DNA of 64,000 bases from Thalassospira lucentensis (GTDB lineage Bacteria; Pseudomonadota; Alphaproteobacteria; Rhodospirillales; Thalassospiraceae): positions 1 to 64,000 of the forward strand of contig NZ_LPVY01000021.1 in NCBI RefSeq assembly GCF_001613805.1, given 5' to 3'. The position numbers and the translations under genes were made by a program. Shown piece by piece: positions 43,393-52,017 of this stretch. Within the stretch, counting starts at the first letter, position 1. Each line of letters opens with the position of its first letter. Under the pieces are notes generated by a model. That model saw only the letters and a list, made by a program, of their open reading frames with translations, made no database searches and was not told where the DNA came from.

Positions 43393-44667
43393 TTACCAGC
43401 CGGAACGCTTTACACGTTTCAGGTTGCGTTCAAGCCCGGCAACCGCCTGATCGACGGTTTGCGATCCCGACAAGGATGCATGTACCGCCTGCCAGAACTC
43501 GCTTGATACCTGATTGTATTTCGAACCGGTCACGGTTGACGGGCGCGGTGCCGCACTGGTGAATGTCTCGTACAGATCGCCAAAGAACGGATTGGCAGAA
43601 AGGACTTCCTCGTCCTTGTAGAGATCGGCAATGGTCGGGTTATAGGAACCCTTGATCGCACGGCGTTTCTGTTCTTCGTAGGAGGTCAGGAATTTCACAA
43701 GATCGGCTGCAAGTTCGGGATTTTCCGAATATTTCGAAACCGAGAGCTGCCAGCCACCAAGGGCTGCGGCAGAACGGCCGTCTTCACCGCCTTTGGGCAG
43801 GGCAGCAACACCGACCTTGCCCTTGACCGGGCTGTCTGCCGAATTGGCCAGCGCCCAGGCGTAGGGCCAGTTGCGCATGAAGACCGAATTGCCAGACTGG
43901 AACACACCGCGTGCTTCTTCCTCGGCATAGCCAAGAACACCTTCGGGGGAAATGGTGCCGATCCAGTTTGAAGCGGTTTCAATCGCCTTTCTGGCCTGAT
44001 CGTTATTGATCGAAATATCGCCATTCGGTTCGACCACCGAACCACCATTAAACGAAACCACCCATTCCAGCGCATTGCAGGTCAGGCCTTCATAGGCACG
44101 GCCCTGAAACACATGGCCCCACATTTTGTCGTTACCGGCCTTGCGTTCGCCTTCCTGAATTTTCTGCGCTGTTTTTGTCAGCTGTTCCCAGGTTTCAGGA
44201 ACAGTTTCGCCATACTTTTCCAGCAAATCCTTGCGGTAATAAAGCACGCCCGCATCCGTGTACCACGGCATGGCGACCAGCCGGTCTTCAAAGGTGTTGT
44301 TGGTGACGATGGCCTCAAAATGCTGCTTGGCTTCGTCCGCCATGTATTCGTTAAGATCAATGAAGTGGTTGCCCAGGATCCCCGGCCAGATCACATCAAT
44401 CTGGAACACATCGATATCGGACGATCCGGCGGCCAGAATCTGCTGATAAAGGGCCAGTCGTTCGGTGGTGGAGTTCGGGGTGGAAATCACCGCGACTTCG
44501 TTGCCGGTCTGCTTTGCCCATGCATCGACACCTTCCTGGCAAAGCGCAAGTTCCTGTCCGACGGCACCACAGGAAATAGAAATCTTTGCGGCATTGGCCG
44601 ATCCGGCCATCGCAAAAGTCGCGCCAAGAACGCCCGCCGTTGCGAGCAGTTTTTTCATCAAGGTCAT
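43393..44667 (-). CDS. thuE: Trehalose/maltose-type ABC substrate-binding protein (ThuE-like)
   Basis: Periplasmic binding protein for a disaccharide; 424 residues, signal peptide 1-26 ending ANA. The mature start ISISCGAVGQELALCQEGVDAW and TPNSTTERLALYQQILAAGSSDIDVFQIDVIWPG match, from memory of the family, the trehalose/maltose binding proteins of Rhizobium ThuE type rather than AglE. GGAGGT lies before the ATG at 44667. First gene of the importer/hydrolase operon and divergent from an AraC regulator. Confidence 0.85.
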   Translation of the reverse strand: MTLMKKLLATAGVLGATFAMAGSANAAKISISCGAVGQELALCQEGVDAWAKQTGNEVAVISTPNSTTERLALYQQILAAGSSDIDVFQIDVIWPGILGNHFIDLNEYMADEAKQHFEAIVTNNTFEDRLVAMPWYTDAGVLYYRKDLLEKYGETVPETWEQLTKTAQKIQEGERKAGNDKMWGHVFQGRAYEGLTCNALEWVVSFNGGSVVEPNGDISINNDQARKAIETASNWIGTISPEGVLGYAEEEARGVFQSGNSVFMRNWPYAWALANSADSPVKGKVGVAALPKGGEDGRSAAALGGWQLSVSKYSENPELAADLVKFLTSYEEQKRRAIKGSYNPTIADLYKDEEVLSANPFFGDLYETFTSAAPRPSTVTGSKYNQVSSEFWQAVHASLSGSQTVDQAVAGLERNLKRVKRSGW

Positions 44668-44779
44668 ATAGACCTCCCTAGGATGTTATCGGTTTTCCCA
44701 TGCAGCTTTTGGCAACTGCTTTTATTCATTTTGATTAGTCTTTTTGTCCGGGTCGGGCGCCCGTACCGGAACCCCAGGT

Positions 44780-44813
44780 GCAATCACCGGCTGCAATCTG
44801 ATTTGGTGATTGC
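44780..44813. promoter_or_regulatory. Inverted repeat in the thuE/araC-type intergenic region
   Basis: GCAATCACC (44780-44788) and GGTGATTGC (44805-44813) form a perfect 9-bp inverted repeat. TGCAATC is also repeated directly at 44779 and 44792. A second palindrome ATCCTTCAAAGGAT lies at 44878-44891. Candidate sites for the divergent AraC regulator. Confidence 0.5.
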
Positions 44814-44941
44814 TTCCCGGCGCGGAGCCGCCCGATTGAAAAAGGATACGCCTGATCGCACCTTTTCAAAGTGTCATATCCTTCAAAGGATGATACTATT
44901 CTGCAAATTCGCGGCAATCACGACACGAATAGTAGGACGAT

Positions 44942-45925
44942 ATGCGGATCATCCAGGAACGGATCACGAATCCACAGGGATATAGCTGGGGTTATTTTCA
45001 CTATGTCTGGGATGATTTTCGCTGCAACTGGCACCAGCACCCCGAATATGAGATGACCCTGACGCTGAATGCCAAAGGATCGCGGTTGATTGGTGATCAT
45101 CGGCAGGCGTTTGACGGGCTGGATTTCGCCATGGTCGGCCCCAACCTGCCCCATCTTTGGGAATGCAAACGCATTGATCCGTCCCGCCCGATCGAGGTTT
45201 ATGTGCTTTGGCTGTCGCAGGAATGGGTGGAAAACCTGACGCGGGATTTTGTTGAATTTGCCGATTTTCACGAATTGTTTGCCCGTGCACGTCGCGGCCT
45301 TTCCTTTACCGATGACGCCGTCGCACGCGTTCGGGAAATCTGCCCGCACCTTGATGATGCCAAACCGCGGCGGCGCTTTATCCTGATGATCGAACTGCTT
45401 GAAGCCCTGCTTGCCGGGATCGACAAACCGCTGGCATCGGCCAATTTTGGCGGCGAAGCCGGGAAGAACAGTGAATCTATCCGGGTGGATCGCGCACTGG
45501 CTTTCATTCACGCGCATTACGCCGAACCGCTTCGGGTATCGTCGCTTGCCGATGTGGCAGGGGTCAGTGAAAGCAGTTTTTACCGGCTGTTCAAACGTTA
45601 TACCGGGCGCAGTGTTGTCGAATATCTGAACGAATACCGGATTTCGCGGGCCTGTGTGCAGCTGTCGCGCACTGATCTTCCGATCTATCAGATCGCCGAA
45701 AATAACGGCTTTAGCAATCTTTCGAACTTCAACCGGCGTTTTCGCCAGTATCGTGGGAAATCGGCCAGCGACTATCGCGAGAATATTCGCATTCACGGCC
45801 AGTTCCCCGATCACCCGCCAATGCCCGATGCCCGTATCGGTGCCGTTCCGGCCCGTCCGCTGCCAAGCGAGATAGACGGTGTTCCGGACCGACGCACCGC
45901 CATTCCGGCATCCGCCGCAGAATAG
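44942..45925 (+). CDS. AraC-family transcriptional regulator
   Basis: A 327-residue regulator: N-terminal cupin-like sensing domain (CNWHQHPEYEMTLTLNAKGSR, VGPNLPHLWEC) and C-terminal double helix-turn-helix from about 185 (VDRALAFIHAHYAEPLRVSSLADVAGVSESSFYRLFKRYTG, EYRISRACVQLS, IAENNGFSNLSNFNRRFRQYRG). Divergent from the alpha-glucoside importer operon, which it probably activates in response to the sugar or a metabolite of it; thu and agl operons elsewhere usually use LacI-type regulators, so this is a different wiring. Confidence 0.92.
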   Translation: MRIIQERITNPQGYSWGYFHYVWDDFRCNWHQHPEYEMTLTLNAKGSRLIGDHRQAFDGLDFAMVGPNLPHLWECKRIDPSRPIEVYVLWLSQEWVENLTRDFVEFADFHELFARARRGLSFTDDAVARVREICPHLDDAKPRRRFILMIELLEALLAGIDKPLASANFGGEAGKNSESIRVDRALAFIHAHYAEPLRVSSLADVAGVSESSFYRLFKRYTGRSVVEYLNEYRISRACVQLSRTDLPIYQIAENNGFSNLSNFNRRFRQYRGKSASDYRENIRIHGQFPDHPPMPDARIGAVPARPLPSEIDGVPDRRTAIPASAAE

Positions 45926-46231
45926 TCCACCGCCATCGCACGACAGAACATCGGGAATGCGATGATGTTCCGTTTTTCATTCCCCTGCGGTTCATCACTT
46001 CGGAAGACTCGCGCAAAAGCGCTGATTTCTGCGGGTTTCATTCAACCTGATACCGGTCATGCACCGCCGATGTTCTCATTTTCCTTCGAAAGACAAGAAC
46101 ATCGAGACCATATAAATTTCGTTAAAAATCAATAACTTAAATATTTTATCGGCTTTTGTTCTAATTTTGTTCTTGTGAGAACAAAACAGGATCAGTATGG
46201 TTTCTTCAGACAGATTGAGGAGGACACAGCC
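45926..46231. other. Gap between the AraC gene and a small membrane peptide gene
   Basis: Holds a probable terminator at 45946-45977. The remainder is AT-rich and presumably the promoter region of the small gene at 46232; a stretch TTTTGTTCTAATTTTGTTC near 46150-46170 is notable but no motif is recognised. Confidence 0.55.
45946..45977 (+). terminator. Probable terminator after the AraC gene
   Basis: Stem GAACATC/GATGTTC with an 11-base loop, followed by CGTTTTT, 21 bases after the stop. Confidence 0.6.
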
Positions 46232-46363
46232 ATGATGAAGTTGCTTGAAAATCCGAACCGCCTGAACGAGCTTTGCAGCACGGTTGCCGTGGTCGGAAGC
46301 ACCGGATTTTTCCTGTTCGTTATCGGACTGGGAATGGCGCAAACCCTTCGCGGTCTGATCTGA
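46232..46363 (+). CDS. Predicted 43-residue single-span membrane peptide
   Basis: Open frame preceded by a strong ribosome-binding site (GAGGAGGA, 8 bases before ATG). The peptide has a charged N-terminus (KLLENPNRLNEL) and one hydrophobic span (STVAVVGSTGFFLFVIGLGM) near its middle. No family recognised. The strong translation signal and the clear membrane span support a real gene; there is no proof of expression. Confidence 0.6.
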   Translation: MMKLLENPNRLNELCSTVAVVGSTGFFLFVIGLGMAQTLRGLI

Positions 46364-46532
46364 TCAAAGCTCATACCTTTTACGAGACCCGGATGGACTT
46401 CCCATCCAGGGTGACGACCGGCAGGCAACCCCGCACCCATACCCTGTCCCGTCTGTCGGTCGTCCCTCATCCATCAATCCGGATTTCGTGAATTGTAACT
46501 TGCATATTACCTTCGCTATTCCGCGCTACTTG

Positions 46533-46565
46533 ACGCTGCTGTTTCCCCGACGGCAGCGTTTTTCT
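46533..46565 (+). terminator. Terminator
   Basis: Stem ACGCTGC/GCAGCGT with a 13-base loop followed by TTTTTC. It would end the transcript of the small membrane peptide gene. Confidence 0.65.
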
Positions 46566-46656
46566 TTGTTCGGCCCGCAAACGGGCCGAGTCCCTAAAAA
46601 ACTAACCCTATGTATAGGTCGAAATACTTTTCCCCCGCCTTTCGGACCGCGAACTA

Positions 46657-46689
46657 TTGTTGCAACGCAACAACTTACGCTGCATCGCA
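46657..46689. promoter_or_regulatory. Candidate PhaR-type operators
   Basis: TTGTTGCAACGCAACAA (46657-46673) is a perfect 17-base palindrome with core TGC-N3-GCA; a second TGC-N3-GCA (TGCATCGCA) lies at 46681-46689, 20 bases centre to centre, two helical turns. TGC-N3/4-GCA is the form described for the PHA regulator PhaR in some alphaproteobacteria. The sites lie about 330 bases upstream of phaZ. Confidence 0.55.
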
Positions 46690-47017
46690 AAATTTCACTC
46701 GACAGCACCCTGAATGTTGGTTTGAATCAAGGTGAAACACGAAAGTTTGGAAATTCATCATACTTTTAGGTTATTGATTGAAACCTGAAGTATCGTAGGG
46801 TTCTGATGAATGCAGGATTTCTGTTTATCGTGATATTGCGGGATGTTAACCCGCGATGATCACCCCGTCCCGCCGGTCGCCCGCATGAGCCGGCCCGGGA
46901 TTTACGAAAAACAGAAGGCCTGCCCACCGGAAATTCTTTCGGAAAAATGCAGCCGGGGACCAACACGGTCGATGCACCCCACACCGAACCTTTGCATCGC
47001 CGGGGAGTGAGAGATTA

Positions 47018-48307
47018 ATGCTGTACCATCTCTATGAATTGCAGCACGCCACCATCAGCCCGTTGCGCATGGCAGCGGATGCGAGCAAGAAGTGGCTGCG
47101 CAATCCGGTCAACCCGCTATCCTATACCCATCAGGGCCGTGCGGCCGCCGCCGCGTTTGATGTGTTCACCCATATCACGCACCGTTATGGCAAACCGGAA
47201 TTCGGCCTTGATACCACGGTCATCAATGGTGAAACCGTCGCCGTGACCGAGGAAATCGTCCATAGCGAACCGTTCTGCAATCTTTTGCATTTCAAACGCG
47301 AAACCGATCACCTTAAAAATCAGCCGGATGATCCGCGGCTTCTGATCGTGGCCCCGCTGTCGGGTCACTTTTCAACGCTGCTGCGCGGCACGGTCGAGGC
47401 ATTGCTGCCGGATCATGATGTTTACATCACCGACTGGATCGATGCCCGCATGGTTCCGGTGCATCAGGGTCATTTCGACCTTGATAGCTATATCGACTAT
47501 GTCATGCAGTTCCTGCGCAAGCTTGGCCCGAACACCCACCTGATGGCGGTGTGTCAGCCATCGGTTCCGGTGGTTGCGGCCGCATCGCTGATGGCCGCCG
47601 GGAACGAGCCCTGCCAGCCGGCATCGATGACCCTTATGGGCGGCCCGGTCGATACACGTGAAAACCCGACCGAGGTCAACAACTTTGCCAAGCAGCACAG
47701 CCTCGACTGGTTTGAACGCCATGTCATTACGCATGTGCCATTGCCCCATGCCGGGGTGATGCGCCGCGTTTATCCGGGCTTCATGCAGCTTGCCGGTTTC
47801 ATGAGCATGAACTGGGACAAGCACGTTTCCGCCCATCACGAGATGTTCACCCATCTTGTCGAGGGGGACGGCGAAAGTGCCGATGCCAAGCGAAATTTCT
47901 ATCACGAATATCTGGCCGTCATGGATATGAGTGCCGAGTTCTATCTTCAGACGCTGAAAGCCGTGTTCCACGAACATCAGTTGCCCGAAGGGACGATGCG
48001 CTGGCAGGGGGTTCCGGTTGAACCGTCGGCCATCACCAGGACCGCCCTCCTGACGGTCGAAGGCGAACGCGACGATATCACCGGTATGGGTCAGACACGC
48101 GCAGCCCATAAGCTTTGCGCCAATCTGCCCGATAATATGCGCATGCATCACATCCAGAAGGGTGTTGGCCATTACGGCGTGTTTAACGGCCGTCGCTGGC
48201 GCGAACAGATCAGTCCGCGGATCAAGGATTTCATCCGTCGCCACGATCAGCAGGGCAAGGGCCGCAAAAGCGCGCCTGACATGACCCGGATCGAAGCCGC
48301 CGAATAG
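47018..48307 (+). CDS. phaZ: Intracellular polyhydroxyalkanoate depolymerase
   Basis: Breaks down stored polyhydroxybutyrate granules inside the cell. 429 residues, alpha/beta hydrolase fold, no signal peptide. The family signature is seen in LLIVAPLSGHFSTLLRGTVEALL, VYITDWIDARMVP and the nucleophile-elbow region MAVCQPSVPVVAA, where a Cys replaces the usual Ser, as known for these depolymerases; C-terminal GVGHYGVFNGRRWR contains the catalytic His. GGGGAGTGAGA lies before the ATG. Two PhaR-like sites upstream suggest control by PHA status. Confidence 0.96.
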   Translation: MLYHLYELQHATISPLRMAADASKKWLRNPVNPLSYTHQGRAAAAAFDVFTHITHRYGKPEFGLDTTVINGETVAVTEEIVHSEPFCNLLHFKRETDHLKNQPDDPRLLIVAPLSGHFSTLLRGTVEALLPDHDVYITDWIDARMVPVHQGHFDLDSYIDYVMQFLRKLGPNTHLMAVCQPSVPVVAAASLMAAGNEPCQPASMTLMGGPVDTRENPTEVNNFAKQHSLDWFERHVITHVPLPHAGVMRRVYPGFMQLAGFMSMNWDKHVSAHHEMFTHLVEGDGESADAKRNFYHEYLAVMDMSAEFYLQTLKAVFHEHQLPEGTMRWQGVPVEPSAITRTALLTVEGERDDITGMGQTRAAHKLCANLPDNMRMHHIQKGVGHYGVFNGRRWREQISPRIKDFIRRHDQQGKGRKSAPDMTRIEAAE

Positions 48308-48341
48308 GCAGCGCCCCGATCCCCGGATGAATAGAACATTC

Positions 48342-48370
48342 AAAAGCCGCCCTTATCCGGGGCGGCTTTT
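48342..48370. terminator. Terminator after phaZ
   Basis: 11-bp stem AAAAGCCGCCC/GGGCGGCTTTT with a short loop, shared by the convergent gene at 48403. Confidence 0.85.
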
Positions 48371-48402
48371 GGCTTTGACAGCTATGTGATTATGGCGGGT
48401 TA

Positions 48403-48786
48403 TCAGGGATAGGAAAGAACCAGATTGCCATTGTTCACGCGCGCGCCGTAAACGCCCTCGTCATGATCCACACCAATTGCCGGATTGCCCAACTGGGCAA
48501 CAAGATAGGCATATACAGTCGGACGGGAGGAGGTCCACGCCCCGATCACCCCGGTAATTGTTGTCTGTGCCAAGCCCTGGCAATGCACCAGCGCGGCATC
48601 AATATCGGCGTTGGTGACGAAATCGTCGACAGCAAGCGGCAAATGGATGCCGAAAACCTCGCCATTGCGAATGCCAACGATCCCGATACAGCTTGTGAAA
48701 GTCGAGAAGCGGATTTCGGCGGCACTTGCATATTCACATTCGGCGATAGCTAGCGGGTTGGCGGCCTGACTGAAAACATATGGCAT
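48403..48786 (-). CDS. Small protein with possible CheD/CNF-like deamidase fold
   Basis: A 127-residue protein, unrecognised by name. The central stretch FTSCIGIVGIRNGEVFGIHLPL places Cys33 and His48 in a Cys-turn-His arrangement like that of the CheD/CNF glutamine-deamidase group, where a Cys and a His 12-17 residues apart form the active site. The identification is tentative. No signal peptide. It stands alone, divergent from the SDR gene. A non-deamidase role for the same fold is equally possible. Confidence 0.5.
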   Translation of the reverse strand: MPYVFSQAANPLAIAECEYASAAEIRFSTFTSCIGIVGIRNGEVFGIHLPLAVDDFVTNADIDAALVHCQGLAQTTITGVIGAWTSSRPTVYAYLVAQLGNPAIGVDHDEGVYGARVNNGNLVLSYP

Positions 48787-48928
48787 TGGATTGTCCTGAT
48801 TTGCGAAAGATAAAAGATAACTGACGCATCAGAGACGGGTGGTATCCGACCCTGTGACAATCCCTGAACCGACGCAATTTTACCCGCGTAAAACAGGCAG
48901 GACATCAAACCGGATCGGGGATCAGATC

Positions 48929-49669
48929 ATGCCGGGAACGCCAGCACCCAAATTGCAAAACTTCGATACAGCCGGCATCGCAATCGTCATCGGGGCGACA
49001 GGGGGCATTGGCCGGGCCTTTGTGAAACATCTTCGCGATTGTGGCCGGTTTGATGGTGTGATTGAACTGTCGCGCGGCACCGAACCCGCCATTGATTTCA
49101 CCGATCCCGACAGCATCGAAAATGCCGCTGCCTTTGTTCGCGATCAGGTATCCGCACAGAACCAATCCGTGCGTCTGATCATCGATGCCACCGGCTATCT
49201 GCATGATGAGGTATTTCAGCCGGAAAAATCATTGCGCCAGATCGATGCCGATTACATGGCGAAATCTTTTCTGATCAACGCCATAGGTCCGGCCTTGCTG
49301 ATGAGGCATTTCACGCCACTCTTGCCACGTAAGGGCAAATCGGTCTTTGCCACCCTGTCGGCCAAGGTCGGCAGCATTGGCGATAACCGGATGGGCGGCT
49401 GGTACAGTTACCGGGCGGCAAAGGCCGCATTGAACCAGCTGGTAAAATGCACCGCCATCGAGCTTGGACGCAGCAAACGCAATGCGATCTGCGTCGCCCT
49501 TCATCCCGGCACGGTCGATACCGGTCTTTCGGGGCCGTTTGCCAAATCGGGGCTCAATGTACAAAGCCCCGATCAGGCAACAGCAAATATGTTGATGGTG
49601 ATTGACGGATTGCAGCCATCACAAAGCGGCGGCTTCTTTGCCTATGATGGCAATGAGTTGCCGTGGTGA
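48929..49669 (+). CDS. Short-chain dehydrogenase/reductase (C-factor-like)
   Basis: NAD(P)-dependent oxidoreductase of 246 residues. Cofactor loop GATGGIG at the N-terminus, catalytic YRAAK (Tyr-x-x-x-Lys) near residue 162 with an upstream Ser, and a C-terminus typical of CsgA/C-factor-like SDRs (VALHPGTVDTGLS). The ATG at 48929 fits the usual length; a GTG start at 48839 would add 30 residues of unlike sequence. Substrate unknown. Confidence 0.9.
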   Translation: MPGTPAPKLQNFDTAGIAIVIGATGGIGRAFVKHLRDCGRFDGVIELSRGTEPAIDFTDPDSIENAAAFVRDQVSAQNQSVRLIIDATGYLHDEVFQPEKSLRQIDADYMAKSFLINAIGPALLMRHFTPLLPRKGKSVFATLSAKVGSIGDNRMGGWYSYRAAKAALNQLVKCTAIELGRSKRNAICVALHPGTVDTGLSGPFAKSGLNVQSPDQATANMLMVIDGLQPSQSGGFFAYDGNELPW

Positions 49670-49679
49670 GATGCAATGA

Positions 49680-50408
49680 TCAAAGAGGACGGGCCTTGAG
49701 CCACATGAACAGCGGCACACGCGACCATTGTTTGAGCATGTCACGATCGGCCTGATCGGGAGCCGGTTCACGCATGGCCGAGACACCAAACCCGGCCTCG
49801 CCCAACGCATTGATATAATACTCAAGCGGCCGCGACCATCCGGCAAAATGCATGATCAGGCCATCGCGTTCTTCGCTGCCTTCAAACCGGCGTTCCCCGA
49901 AATAACTGCCCGTCAGGACGAAGGGGGCATCAGGAGCCGTCCCGTCAAAGCGGCCACGGTCCCTGAATGGATGCACAATCGAAATCACCAATTCCCCGTC
50001 CTTACGCAAGACACGGCGAATTTCATCCAGCGTCCCCGCAAGATCATCCACATCCATCAGAACGTTATAGGCCAGCACAAGATCGAAGCTTTCATTGTCA
50101 AAGGGCACATCATTGCCCGGTGCAATATGATAGGACGATCTGCTATCGGTGGCAGCTTCACGCGCCGCCAGAACAAGGTCAGCTACCGGGTCAATACCCG
50201 TGACGTCATAGCCAAGTTCGGCCAGAAGCCGTGAACCGCGCCCTTCACCACAACCGACATCAAGTGCAATGCCGGTTCCCGGGCCGACAAAGTCAGCAAA
50301 ATTTTTGCGGAATTGCCAAAAGGCATCATGCCCCGGTTTACGCGCCCAGGCGATCCAGTTTTGAGCGATATCGGACCAATGAACATGATCCTTGCGAAAA
50401 CCGGACAT
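49680..50408 (-). CDS. SAM-dependent methyltransferase
   Basis: A class I methyltransferase of 242 residues. Motif I ALDVGCGEGRGSRLL binds SAM, then GIDPVADLV and the acidic LVLAYNVLMDVDDL. AAGGAG precedes the ATG at 50408. No substrate can be inferred. Third gene in a minus-strand run after the Nudix and esterase genes. Confidence 0.9.
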   Translation of the reverse strand: MSGFRKDHVHWSDIAQNWIAWARKPGHDAFWQFRKNFADFVGPGTGIALDVGCGEGRGSRLLAELGYDVTGIDPVADLVLAAREAATDSRSSYHIAPGNDVPFDNESFDLVLAYNVLMDVDDLAGTLDEIRRVLRKDGELVISIVHPFRDRGRFDGTAPDAPFVLTGSYFGERRFEGSEERDGLIMHFAGWSRPLEYYINALGEAGFGVSAMREPAPDQADRDMLKQWSRVPLFMWLKARPL

Positions 50409-50436
50409 CTGTTTCTCCTTTGGCTTCTCGGGAATC

Positions 50437-51051
50437 TCAGTCAAACAGGCCGTTTAACACGGCATGCTGCAACAGAATGACGGTTTTGGCGTCCCGGATG
50501 CGGCCATCCGATATCATGGCCAGTGCGTCCCTGAAGGGCACTTCAAGCACGTGGATGTCCTCGCCCTCTTCATGCAAACCACCGCCCTCGCCCGCGCGAT
50601 GATCGCTTGTGACTTCGGCCACAAACAGATGCAGGCGCTCAGTGACGGAACCCGGGCTCATGAATAGATCGAAGACCTTTTGCGGTTTGCCGATCCTATA
50701 CCCGGTTTCTTCTTCGACCTCGGCAATTACGGCGGATGCCGGATCACGATCGTCAAGCAACCCTGCTGGAACTTCGATCAGCATGCCGTTTTCATTGCCA
50801 TTCACAAAGGATGGCAGACGAAATTGCCGTGTCAGGATCACGGTGCCAGCCGCGCGGTTATAAAGCAGGATGGCCGCCCCGTTGCCCCGGTCATAGGCTT
50901 CGCGTTGCTGGGACTGCCATTCGCCGTTGCTTCGGCGCAGATCAAAGCTGACGCGATACAGGTGATACCAGTTATCCGACAGGCATTCGATATTCTGAAC
51001 GCGTATATCGTCGTTTTCCGGCAAGTTCCAACCTTTGGGAAGCTCGGTCAT
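50437..51051 (-). CDS. Nudix hydrolase (GDP-mannose pyrophosphatase NudK-like)
   Basis: A 204-residue Nudix enzyme. The Nudix box is GLLDDRDPASAVIAEVEEETGY; the usual Arg of REVxEExG is Ala here, but the metal-binding Glu residues are present. The flanking elements NDDIRVQNIE, FRLPSFVNGNENGMLIEVPAG and GSVTERLHLFVAE match the NudK/ADP-sugar subfamily. Probably clears nucleoside-diphosphate sugars. Follows the esterase gene. Confidence 0.87.
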   Translation of the reverse strand: MTELPKGWNLPENDDIRVQNIECLSDNWYHLYRVSFDLRRSNGEWQSQQREAYDRGNGAAILLYNRAAGTVILTRQFRLPSFVNGNENGMLIEVPAGLLDDRDPASAVIAEVEEETGYRIGKPQKVFDLFMSPGSVTERLHLFVAEVTSDHRAGEGGGLHEEGEDIHVLEVPFRDALAMISDGRIRDAKTVILLQHAVLNGLFD

Positions 51052-51064
51052 GTCAAAATATCCG

Positions 51065-51850
51065 TCAGCGGTTCAGAAAAGCAGACAGGGTCAGCAATAC
51101 CGCATCGGGTTTTTCGGCATGGACCCAGTGGCCTGCGCCCTTGATGCTGGTAAAGGCGGCCTTGGGAAACAGCGATTTGATATGATCGCGATCCTTGGGG
51201 TCGACATAATGCGAATTGGCACCGGATATGAACAGCACATCGCGATCAAAACTGCCCCCCACCGTTTCGGGCCAGCCGGTAATGTCGGAAAGGTGGTTGT
51301 CCATGGCATCGATATTGACCTGCCATGACATTTTGCCGGTTTCCTTGTCGGTCGCGACATTCTGCGCCAGGAACTGACGCACGCCCTTTTCCGAAACGCC
51401 ACTGACAAGTGCGTCTTCGACTTCGGCGCGCCGCGATACCGCATCGAAATCCACCGACTTCATGGCACTGATATAGCCGGTATAGTCATGATCATAGGTT
51501 ACAGGCGCAATATCAACCACAACCAGATCGGCAACCAGATCCGCATCCTGTGACAGGGTCAGCACCATTGATGCCTTGCCCCCCATCGAATGTCCGATCA
51601 GGTGGACCGGGCCATTGGCAACATCCCGGATCAGCTCGGCGATGTCCGATGCCATCGCCGGATAGGTCATGTTCGTGTCCCAGTCGGACCGGCCATGATT
51701 GCGAAGATCAGCGGTGACCACATGATACTTTTCCGCCAGACGGCGCGCGATGGCGGTCCAGTTACGCGCCTGCCCGAACAGGCCGTGCAGGATCACAAGC
51801 GTGCCATTGTCACGGTTTTCTTCGCCAAAGGCATAATGGGCAAGTTTCAT
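51065..51850 (-). CDS. Alpha/beta-fold esterase (YbfF-like)
   Basis: A 261-residue serine hydrolase. HGLFGQARNWTAIA is the oxyanion-side loop, the nucleophile is Ser88 in GHSMGG, and the catalytic His lies in GAGHWVHAEKP near the C-terminus. The pattern matches the small-ester/acyl-CoA hydrolase YbfF. First gene of esterase-Nudix-methyltransferase; the gaps are short, so they are probably co-transcribed, though a common function is not obvious. Confidence 0.88.
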   Translation of the reverse strand: MKLAHYAFGEENRDNGTLVILHGLFGQARNWTAIARRLAEKYHVVTADLRNHGRSDWDTNMTYPAMASDIAELIRDVANGPVHLIGHSMGGKASMVLTLSQDADLVADLVVVDIAPVTYDHDYTGYISAMKSVDFDAVSRRAEVEDALVSGVSEKGVRQFLAQNVATDKETGKMSWQVNIDAMDNHLSDITGWPETVGGSFDRDVLFISGANSHYVDPKDRDHIKSLFPKAAFTSIKGAGHWVHAEKPDAVLLTLSAFLNR

Positions 51851-51940
51851 CAGGCACGCTCCGCAATCGGGTTATCTGGTTATTCCCTTTAATAGCGGGA
51901 CCGGACGGTGGCGTGAAGCCCTGTGGTGGGGATGGGAATC

Positions 51941-51977
51941 AAAACACCCCCGCATGGGAGGAATGCGGGGGTGTTTC
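51941..51977. terminator. Terminator of the 52-residue protein gene
   Basis: Perfect 14-bp stem AAACACCCCCGCAT/ATGCGGGGGTGTTT with a 7-base loop and flanking A- and T-runs. Confidence 0.85.
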
Positions 51978-52017
51978 TTGGGTCATTCGACCCGGTATTC
52001 ATCGCCAAGCGTTAAGC

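Larger units (their letters stand above)
46364..47017. other. Gap upstream of phaZ
   Basis: A terminator at 46533-46565 and two TGC-N3-GCA sites at 46657-46689 are the clear elements. The last 320 bases before phaZ form a long leader without convincing frames. Confidence 0.6.
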
